A stretch of DNA of 64,000 nt from Pseudorhodoplanes sp049324435 (GTDB lineage: Bacteria > Pseudomonadota > Alphaproteobacteria > Rhizobiales > Xanthobacteraceae): NCBI GenBank assembly GCA_049324435.1, contig JBMOOQ010000016.1:16153-80152 (forward strand). The letters run 5' to 3'. The position numbers and the translations under genes are program-made. Below the pieces are notes generated by a model, which was given only the letters and a program-made list of their open reading frames with translations, made no database searches and was not told the origin of the DNA. Of this stretch, positions 58,010 through 64,000 are shown piece by piece. Each line of letters begins with the position of its first letter. Position 1 is the first letter of the stretch.

Positions 58010-58897
58010 TTACCGGCCGGTTCGACGGAACGTGACCGCCCGCGCGATACCCGACAGATCGGAACGAATGCCGGTGCATTCAAGGCCCCCGCCGGCGGTC
58101 AGAATCGCCTGGACGCCGGCCGCCTGACCGGTCCCGATCTCGACCACCAGCACTCCGCGATCACGCAACAGCTGCGGCGCCCGGCGGGCGATCGCGCGAT
58201 AGGCATCGAGCCCGTCGGCGCCGCCATCGAGTGCGCGAACGGGATCGTGCTCGCGCACCTCGCGGTCGAGCGAAGCGATGTCGCGCGTCGGAATATAGGG
58301 CGGGTTCGAGCACACGACGTCGAAGGTCTCGCCCAAGTCTTGCGCGAAATCGGCGAGCCGGAATTGCGCGCGGGCGGCAAGACCGAGTGCTTGCGCGTTC
58401 GCCTGCGCAGTTTCGATTGCCAGCGGATCGATGTCGGTGCCGAGTCCGCTCGCCTCCGGCCATTCGTGAAGCAGCGCCAGCAAAATCGCGCCGGTGCCGG
58501 TGCCGAGATCGGCGATGCGCAAGGCATCATGCTTTCGCTGTTCGCCGATCGCCTCCAGCGCCGCTTCAACGACCGTTTCGGTATCCGGCCGCGGCACCAG
58601 CGTTGCGGACGACAGCGCAAGGGGCAGACTCCAGAACTCCTTCACGCCGATGATTCGTGCCACCGGCTCGCCGCTCAAGCGGCGCGCGGCAAGAAGGGCG
58701 ATTGCGTTGCGTTCGCTTGCGGTGAGGGCGCGCGCAGCCTGCAAGGCCAGCGCCGTATGGTCGAGCGACAGTGCGTGTCCGACCAGCAGCCGCGCATCGA
58801 GTGAAGGCGTATCGAGCCCTGCCGCCTGGAATTGCGCCGTCAAGGCACGGCGTGCCGTTTCGATGGTGTTGGCTGTCGGAAGGTCCGGCAGGCTCAT
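58010..58897 (-). CDS. prmC: Peptide chain release factor N5-glutamine methyltransferase
   Basis: A 295-residue SAM-dependent methyltransferase that modifies the GGQ glutamine of release factors. The cofactor site is IADLGTGTGAILLALLHEW, and the catalytic motif is VCSNPPYIPTRDIASL, the NPPY signature of PrmC. The N-terminal helical domain ends in VARIIGVKEFWSLPL. Its ATG overlaps the prfA stop (ATGA at 58894-58897), so enzyme and substrate are co-translated from one mRNA, as in many bacteria. Confidence 0.95.
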   Translation of the reverse strand: MSLPDLPTANTIETARRALTAQFQAAGLDTPSLDARLLVGHALSLDHTALALQAARALTASERNAIALLAARRLSGEPVARIIGVKEFWSLPLALSSATLVPRPDTETVVEAALEAIGEQRKHDALRIADLGTGTGAILLALLHEWPEASGLGTDIDPLAIETAQANAQALGLAARAQFRLADFAQDLGETFDVVCSNPPYIPTRDIASLDREVREHDPVRALDGGADGLDAYRAIARRAPQLLRDRGVLVVEIGTGQAAGVQAILTAGGGLECTGIRSDLSGIARAVTFRRTGR

Positions 58898-59973
58898 GCC
58901 GCGTCGTTCTGCGCCGCGAGCAGCGCGGCCTGGTTCTCCGCCACCAGCGCGTCGATGATCTCGCCGAGCGCCTCGCCCTCCACGATCTCCGGCAGCTTGT
59001 AGAGCGTGAGGTTGATGCGATGATCGGTGACGCGCCCTTGCGGATAATTGTAGGTGCGGATGCGCTCCGATCGGTCGCCGGAGCCGACCTGGACCTTGCG
59101 GTCGGCCGCGCGCGCCGAATCCAGTTTCTCACGCTCGGCATCGTATAATTTCGTCCGCAGCAGCGCCATCGCCTTGGCCTTGTTCTTGTGCTGCGAGCGA
59201 TCCTCCTGAACCGCGACCACGATGCCGGACGGAATATGGGTGATGCGGATCGCCGATTCGGTCTTGTTGACATGCTGGCCGCCCGCGCCCTGCGCGCGCA
59301 TGGTGTCGATCTTCAGATCCTCGTCCCGGATCACGATATCGACGTCCTCGGCCTGCGGCAGAACCGCGACCGTTGCAGCCGAGGTGTGAATGCGGCCCGA
59401 GGCTTCGGTCTCCGGCACGCGCTGCACACGGTGCACGCCGGATTCGTATTTCAGCTTGGCATAGACACCGCGCCCGGTGATGTCGGCGATGATTTCCTTG
59501 TAGCCGCCAACCGCGCCTTCGCTCGCCGACACCACCTCGACCTTCCAGCCCTGCTTGGCGGCGTAGCGCTCGTACATGCGAAACAGCACGCCGGCGAACA
59601 ATGAGGCTTCGTCGCCGCCGGTGCCGGCGCGGATTTCGATCACGACGCTGCGCTCGTCCATGGCGTCCTTCGGCAGCAACTCAAGCTGGATCTGCTTTTC
59701 CAGCGCCTCCAGCTTTTCGCGCAGCGCACGGCGCTCGGCATCGGCAATCTCGCGCATCTCGCCATCGGTACCGGATTCGGCGAACAGCGCCTCCACGTCC
59801 TCCAGTTCGGCGGACGCTGCGCGGTAATTGCGGATCGCCTCAACCACCGGCGAAAGGTCAGCCAGTTCGCGCGACAGCTTCACGAAGTCGTCGGCGCCCA
59901 ATTGGCCGGCGAGCCGCGATTCAAGTTCGGCATGGCGTGCGATCAGCGCATCGAGTTTGACGTGTGGCAGCAT
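58894..59973 (-). CDS. prfA: Peptide chain release factor 1
   Basis: A 359-residue class I release factor that reads UAA and UAG. The peptidyl-hydrolysis motif GGQ lies in RAQGAGGQHVNKTESAIRIT, and the anticodon-loop domain precedes it (VHRVQRVPETEASGRIHTS). ERSEKIRTYN-like SERIRTYNYPQGRVTDHR is the usual C-terminal RF1 motif. Length and start fit. It lies between ptsP (3 bases upstream) and prmC (overlap), making a ptsP-prfA-prmC run. Confidence 0.97.
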   Translation of the reverse strand: MLPHVKLDALIARHAELESRLAGQLGADDFVKLSRELADLSPVVEAIRNYRAASAELEDVEALFAESGTDGEMREIADAERRALREKLEALEKQIQLELLPKDAMDERSVVIEIRAGTGGDEASLFAGVLFRMYERYAAKQGWKVEVVSASEGAVGGYKEIIADITGRGVYAKLKYESGVHRVQRVPETEASGRIHTSAATVAVLPQAEDVDIVIRDEDLKIDTMRAQGAGGQHVNKTESAIRITHIPSGIVVAVQEDRSQHKNKAKAMALLRTKLYDAEREKLDSARAADRKVQVGSGDRSERIRTYNYPQGRVTDHRINLTLYKLPEIVEGEALGEIIDALVAENQAALLAAQNDAA

Positions 59974-59976
59974 GGA

Positions 59977-62244
59977 TCAAAGTTGCAGATTTTCGGACGC
60001 GGCGAATTGTTCGACGCGCTGGCGCAGCGTCATGCCGGTTTCGGAATGATCGAGCAATGGGCCGATCGCCGCCAGCGCCTTCTCCGCATCGAGTTCGAGC
60101 AGCATGGACTTCACCGGACCGACTGCCGAAGGCGTGAGCGACAGCGAGCGATAGCCAAGCGCGACCAGCGTCAGCGCGCCGATCGGCTTGGAGGCGAGTT
60201 CGCCGCAGAGCGTGACCGGCTTCTTGTGCTCGCGGCCCTTGCGCGCGATCAGGCGCAGCGCCCGCGCCACCGGCACCGAGATCGGATCGTAACGTTCGGC
60301 CACGCGCGAGTTGCCGCGATCGGCGGCGAACAGGAACTGGCAAAGATCGTTCGAGCCCACCGAGAGAAAGTCCACGTGAGGCAGGAGATCGTCGAGCTGG
60401 AACAAGAGCGACGGCACCTCCACCATCACCCCGATCTCGACCCGCTCCGGCAGCGTGTGGCCGTGCCGGCGCAGATAGGTGAGCTCGTGCTCGACCATCA
60501 GCTTGCCTTGGTCGAACTCGTCCACCACCGCGACCATCGGAAACATGATGCGCAGCGCCTTGCCGGAGGCGGCCCGCAGCAGCGCGCGGATCTGGCTGCG
60601 CATCAGGCCGGGGCGATCGAGGCCGAGCCGGATCGCCCGCCATCCCATGGCCGGGTTCTCTTCCTCGAAGGCGCTCATATAGGGGAGCACCTTGTCGCCG
60701 CCGATATCGAGCGTGCGGAAGGTGACCGGCTTGTCGCCTGCCGCCTCGAGCACCGAGCGGTAGAGCGCGAGCTGCTCGCCGATCCGCGGGAAATTGGTGG
60801 CCACCATGAATTGCAATTCGGTCCGGAACAGGCCGATGCCGGCGGCGCCGGTCTCTTCGATATGCGGCAGATCGACCAGCAGACCTGCGTTGAGATGCAG
60901 CGCGATCTCGTGCCCGTCTTTGGTGACGCAGGGTTTGCCGCGCAGCGCCTGGTATTGCGCCTGCTTGCGCGCGCGCAATCGCACCCGTTCGACATAGGCC
61001 GCTTCGATGTCGGGCGGCGGACGCAGATAGACGTCGCCGGCGATACCGTCGACGATTACCGGATCGCTGGATTCGACCAGCCCGGTCGCATTTTCCACTT
61101 CGCCAACGGCCGGGATGCCGAGAGCGCGCGCGACGATCGCGATATGCGAGTTCGGGCCGCCTTCTTCGAGAATCAAGCCGCGCAGCCGCTTGCGGTCGTA
61201 ATCGAGCAGCGCCGCCGGACCCATCATGCGCGCGACGATGATCGCATTGTCCGGCAGCTCGTCGCGATGCGGGGCATGTTGCACGCCCATCAGCTGGCGC
61301 ATCAGCCGGTTTGCGAGATCGTCGAGATCGTGCAGGCGTTCGCGCAGGTACGGGTCGGTGGCGCGCAGCATGCGCGCGCGGGTGTCGGACTGTACGCGCT
61401 CGACGCCGGCTTCGGCGGTCAGGCCGGTGCGGATCGCTTCGCGCATGCGCGACAGCCAGCCGCGGTCGTGAGCGAACATGCGGTAGGTTTCGAGAATGTC
61501 CTTGTGCTCGCCGCCATCGGCGATTTCGCCGCGTTCCAGCATCACGTCGACATCGGAGCGCAGCGCCGCGATCGCGTCGTCGAGCCGCTTGAGCTCGCCG
61601 GGTATGTCGTCGGCTACGAAATTCTTGATCACCACGCGCGGCTCATGCAGCACGACATGGCCGAGCGCGATGCCTTCGGAGAGCGCCGTACCGGTCAGAT
61701 GGCGCCGCGGATGCACGGCGGGTTCGGCGCCGGGTTTGGCGAGCGAGGTCAGTTCGCCCGAGGCGATCATTTCCGCGAGCACCATCGCGGTGGTCTGCAG
61801 CGCCTCTTCTTCCTCCTCGGAATAATTGCGGTGCGCGCGGTTCTGCACCACCAGCACGCCGAGTGTGTTGCCGGCACGGAGGATCGGCACGCCAAGGAAG
61901 GAGTGATAGATTTCTTCGCCGGTTTCCGGCCGGTACGAGAAGGCCGGATGCGATTGCGCATCCGAGAGGTTGATGGGGTTGGCCTGGCTTGCGACGAGGC
62001 CCACCAGGCCCTCGTCAATCCGCATCACGGTCTGGTGGACGGCCTCCCGGTTGAGGCCCTCGGTTGCGTATAGTTCGAGCGTGCCGTCCACGCGCAAAAC
62101 GTAGACGGAGCACACCTCCGCCACCATGTTGGCGGCGATCAGCACCACGATCCGGTCGAGGCGGTCCTGCGCGCTGACCGGTTCCGCCATCACTTCGCGG
62201 AGCCGGCGCAACAGCACGCGCGGGCCGCCCATTGCGCCTCGCAT
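59977..62244 (-). CDS. ptsP: Phosphoenolpyruvate-protein phosphotransferase, nitrogen-related (EI-Ntr)
   Basis: A 755-residue enzyme I paralogue. A GAF domain covers about residues 20-160 (NMVAEVCSVYVLRVDGTLEL), where glutamine sensing occurs in studied homologues. The PTS part begins near residue 185 (TALSEGIALGHVVLHEPRVV), with the phosphorylatable histidine in EEGGPNSHIAIVARALGIP and the PEP-binding barrel motifs FRTLDIGGDKVLPYM and VDFLSVGSNDLCQFLFAADR. It phosphorylates the NPr protein. It is upstream of prfA by 3 bases. In related genomes an aspartokinase gene often precedes ptsP; here it does not. Confidence 0.95.
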   Translation of the reverse strand: MRGAMGGPRVLLRRLREVMAEPVSAQDRLDRIVVLIAANMVAEVCSVYVLRVDGTLELYATEGLNREAVHQTVMRIDEGLVGLVASQANPINLSDAQSHPAFSYRPETGEEIYHSFLGVPILRAGNTLGVLVVQNRAHRNYSEEEEEALQTTAMVLAEMIASGELTSLAKPGAEPAVHPRRHLTGTALSEGIALGHVVLHEPRVVIKNFVADDIPGELKRLDDAIAALRSDVDVMLERGEIADGGEHKDILETYRMFAHDRGWLSRMREAIRTGLTAEAGVERVQSDTRARMLRATDPYLRERLHDLDDLANRLMRQLMGVQHAPHRDELPDNAIIVARMMGPAALLDYDRKRLRGLILEEGGPNSHIAIVARALGIPAVGEVENATGLVESSDPVIVDGIAGDVYLRPPPDIEAAYVERVRLRARKQAQYQALRGKPCVTKDGHEIALHLNAGLLVDLPHIEETGAAGIGLFRTELQFMVATNFPRIGEQLALYRSVLEAAGDKPVTFRTLDIGGDKVLPYMSAFEEENPAMGWRAIRLGLDRPGLMRSQIRALLRAASGKALRIMFPMVAVVDEFDQGKLMVEHELTYLRRHGHTLPERVEIGVMVEVPSLLFQLDDLLPHVDFLSVGSNDLCQFLFAADRGNSRVAERYDPISVPVARALRLIARKGREHKKPVTLCGELASKPIGALTLVALGYRSLSLTPSAVGPVKSMLLELDAEKALAAIGPLLDHSETGMTLRQRVEQFAASENLQL

Positions 62245-62406
62245 GGGTCGATGTCCTTGGTTCTGGACGGGTCATAGCGGGTGCGGCCCGTGAGCCGCAA
62301 GGGAAGCTTGTGAGAGGCTCTGCAGGCCGTTCGTTTCCGCAAAAGCGGGGCCCAGGGCAGCAAGCAGGTCCTCGTTCCAGGTTTCGCGCTGGCCTACGGC
62401 GAGCGC

Positions 62407-63264
62407 TTAGGTTTTCGACGGTTTTTCGAAAAACTGTGCCAGCGCCGAAATATCCGCTTTTTCGCCGCGATTGTCGGCCGCCAGCCGTTCATACAGGTCG
62501 GCGATCGCCTCGTACATCTCGCGCGAGGGCCCGCCGCCGGTGAAGTGTGCGATCTCATCCATCTCGGACACCCAGCGATAGGCCTTGCCGAACATGTCCG
62601 GCACGCTGCGCTGGAAATAGGCAAGAAGATTGGGTTGGCTTGCGGCCAGTTCCGCATGCAGTGCCTCGGCAACGCCCGCCCGCGTGGCGGCCAGCAGCAT
62701 CGCGGAGCCGACCGCGGTCAGCCCCTTGGTGATGCCGCCATAGCTCATCTTCAGCGCGGAGGCTGCGCCGATACCGCCGTCGACGCGGCGAAAGATCAGA
62801 CCGAAATCGTTGAGGCGCTCCAGCGGCCCGGCCTCGGCGCCGCAATAATAGAATACGGGGCCGCTATAGCCCGCGCGCGGCGGGCCGCCGATGATCCCGG
62901 CATCGGCGAATGGCGCGCCGGTCGCGGCGACGACGGCTGCGATGTCCTTCACCGTGTCCGGATTCACCGCATTGCAATCGGCAAAGAGCGGCTTGCTGTT
63001 TGCCGCAGCGAGAGCAGGGGCCAGCCGCTGCGCGAGTCGCAAAGCGTCGCCCGGCGGCACGATCGAAAGAACGATATCTGCTGCCGCGATCTCGGCATCG
63101 GTCGCATCGATCATGCCGGCGGCCATGGCGCGCTCGGCACTCGCCGGGCTGCGGCCCGCGAGCGATGTGAGCACCCGCACACCATTGCCGGTGAGGCGCC
63201 TGGCGACGCCTGCACCCATGGCGCCTTGCGCGATGATGGCGACGGTGGGGGTGCTGTTGTTCAC
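62407..63264 (-). CDS. 6-phosphogluconate dehydrogenase-like NAD(P)-binding oxidoreductase (DUF1932)
   Basis: A 285-residue beta-hydroxyacid dehydrogenase-like protein. The Rossmann motif is VAIIAQGAMGAGVARRLTGN, and ADIVLSIVPPGDALRLAQRL and PLFADCNAVNPDTVKDIAAV are the usual following pieces. ALKMSYGGITKGLTAVGSAM contains the conserved lysine of the family, and the C-terminal part fits DUF1932. The start is probably the GTG at 63264; the frame extends to 63387 without conserved sequence. The substrate is unknown. No operon partner. Confidence 0.85.
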   Translation of the reverse strand: MNNSTPTVAIIAQGAMGAGVARRLTGNGVRVLTSLAGRSPASAERAMAAGMIDATDAEIAAADIVLSIVPPGDALRLAQRLAPALAAANSKPLFADCNAVNPDTVKDIAAVVAATGAPFADAGIIGGPPRAGYSGPVFYYCGAEAGPLERLNDFGLIFRRVDGGIGAASALKMSYGGITKGLTAVGSAMLLAATRAGVAEALHAELAASQPNLLAYFQRSVPDMFGKAYRWVSEMDEIAHFTGGGPSREMYEAIADLYERLAADNRGEKADISALAQFFEKPSKT

Positions 63265-63384
63265 GCATTCATCCCGATGAGTTCCGCGCGGCGGCGCGCC
63301 CGTGGCGTTGTATCCCAGAACGCCCACAAAGGTAGCAGGAATAAAATCCTTATTTCTGCCATTTTCCCATGGTTCAGTCCTGCC

Positions 63385-63440
63385 CATCCCGCCCCGTCCA
63401 AGGGGCGTCTCATGAGCGTCACAAGACGCGGGGCGGGATG
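63385..63440. repeat. Inverted repeat with 11-bp arms (CATCCCGCCCC)
   Basis: Arms at 63385-63395 and 63430-63440 are exact complements and enclose a smaller GCCCC/GGGGC hairpin. It is the first of several structured elements in the gene-free right end of the window (63265-64000), where I see no supportable coding region. Confidence 0.7.
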
Positions 63441-63610
63441 CGGTGGCCGTTGTTGATGCTGAGACGCAGCATCGCAGCGGAGGCCCAAGCTGCGATGATC
63501 CGGCTCACCGGCCGTGGGTCACCAGCGGAGGATACCAAGAAAGTCCGCCCGGCGATGCCGGTCAACGGTGTCTGTCCTCCGGGGTTGTCGCAGAGCAAGC
63601 CTCAAACACC

Positions 63611-63740
63611 GCGCGCGGAACGCCGGAATCTTTCGGCGGTCCGTGGTGACTGCCATCTCGTGTGCTTCACTCACTCGCACACGAGGCCATGGGCTTGGCT
63701 GAAAGCCCGGCGTTCCGCGCGCCCTTGGGTTTCCCAAGGG
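63611..63740. repeat. Nested-hairpin intergenic element, candidate structured RNA
   Basis: A perfect 16-bp outer stem (GCGCGCGGAACGCCGG at 63611-63626 with its complement at 63707-63722) encloses a 9-bp hairpin (CTCGTGTGC / GCACACGAG, 63657-63665 and 63677-63685). An adjacent 8-bp hairpin, CCCTTGGG-TTT-CCCAAGGG, lies at 63722-63740. I recognise this general sequence as a recurring intergenic element of Bradyrhizobium and Rhodopseudomonas genomes; whether it is transcribed is unknown. Confidence 0.7.
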
Positions 63741-63822
63741 AAGGAATGCGAGGTGGGACTTCGGGCGCGCCCGCGCCGTCACAAGAACAGGGCCGGCGGA
63801 GCTTTGTTTGAGCGATGGTCGT

Positions 63823-63887
63823 AGCCCGCATGAAGCGAAGCGAAATGCGGGTGCTGCTCCCGGATTTCGCTGTGCTCCATCCGGGCT
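63823..63887. repeat. Imperfect 29-bp inverted repeat
   Basis: Arms at 63823-63851 and 63859-63887 (starting AGCCCGCATGAAGCGAAGCG and matching with few changes on the other strand) flank a 7-base loop. Similar AGCCCGCATGGAGCGCAGCG palindromes are scattered in genomes of this group. Confidence 0.7.
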
Positions 63888-64000
63888 TCTGTAACGGGCC
63901 GTGGTGTGTCAATCCCTTTCTGCATCGTCCTTCTGCCGGGTACTGGCTTCTGTCCGGGGTCGGCGCAAGGCCGCCACCTGATGGGGTTCGATGAGGACAG

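Noticed and set aside
59902..62073. A 723-codon plus-strand frame opposite ptsP
   Set aside because: ptsP has all catalytic motifs. The opposite frame has shadow-like composition (His, Arg, Gln-rich).
63369..63824. A 151-codon plus-strand frame at the right edge
   Set aside because: It runs through the inverted-repeat block and encodes a low-complexity basic product; the repeat structure explains the open frame.
1..64000. tRNA, rRNA, CRISPR, prophage, insertion-sequence or integrase genes
   Set aside because: I looked in the gaps between genes and found no cloverleaf-like sequence, no regularly spaced repeats and no transposase or phage motifs.

Overview
The window is high-GC (low to mid 60s percent by eye) chromosomal DNA from an alphaproteobacterium of the order Hyphomicrobiales, most likely near Bradyrhizobium, Rhodopseudomonas or Pseudolabrys. 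The gene content (DUF4167 protein, PhaR-type PHB regulator, PtsP with a GAF domain, Zur, TRAP and TTT solute-binding proteins, beta-ketoadipate genes) and the repeat families at the right edge both fit. No tRNA, rRNA, CRISPR array, prophage or transposase was found. Long antisense open frames are common because of high GC at third codon positions, and I treat them as shadows.

Positions 1-17.7 kb form an aromatic-acid catabolic island. From left to right it holds indolepyruvate-type ferredoxin oxidoreductase (iorA, and iorB cut by the window edge), a TRAP transporter (dctM, dctQ, dctP), a MarR regulator, a 4-hydroxybenzoyl-CoA-type thioesterase, a short-chain dehydrogenase, a thiolase, a feruloyl-CoA-synthase-like ligase and an enoyl-CoA hydratase. 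Together the last five can activate and shorten a hydroxycinnamate side chain by a beta-oxidation-like route. A DUF3237 protein lies divergent from the end of the beta-ketoadipate pathway (pcaI, pcaJ, pcaF) and protocatechuate 3,4-dioxygenase (pcaH, pcaG). A PcaC-like decarboxylase sits far away at 53.4 kb in an operon with a CaiB/BaiF CoA-transferase and glucokinase.

Positions 18.5-31.6 kb are the most unusual part. A ligM-type tetrahydrofolate-dependent aryl-O-demethylase is divergent from a GntR/FCD regulator, with two identical TTGTATACAG operators between them. The regulator is followed by four MetE-like (methionine synthase catalytic-domain) proteins, three of them close paralogues, with a Liv-type binding protein among them. 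A cyclase-family hydrolase, a TTT binding protein, a MaoC hydratase, an acyl-CoA dehydrogenase and a DUF985 cupin follow. I read this as a methyl-group or methoxy-compound catabolic module whose acceptor chemistry is not obvious.

Positions 31.7-34.5 kb carry PHB metabolism (phbB, phbA and the regulator phaR). Positions 34.5-64 kb are mostly ordinary chromosomal genes: a GGDEF/EAL protein with a degenerate GGDEF motif, gamma-glutamyltransferase, rpmF, mtgA, ispA, a MacAB-type exporter, a secreted TPR-caspase protein, a PemK-like toxin-antitoxin pair, ispG, an EamA transporter, zur, a patatin, a macro-domain protein, glk, gloB, a methyltransferase, the DUF4167 protein, prmC-prfA, ptsP and a dehydrogenase. 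The last 0.7 kb holds no convincing gene but contains several perfect and near-perfect inverted repeats that look like the dispersed intergenic elements of this bacterial group.
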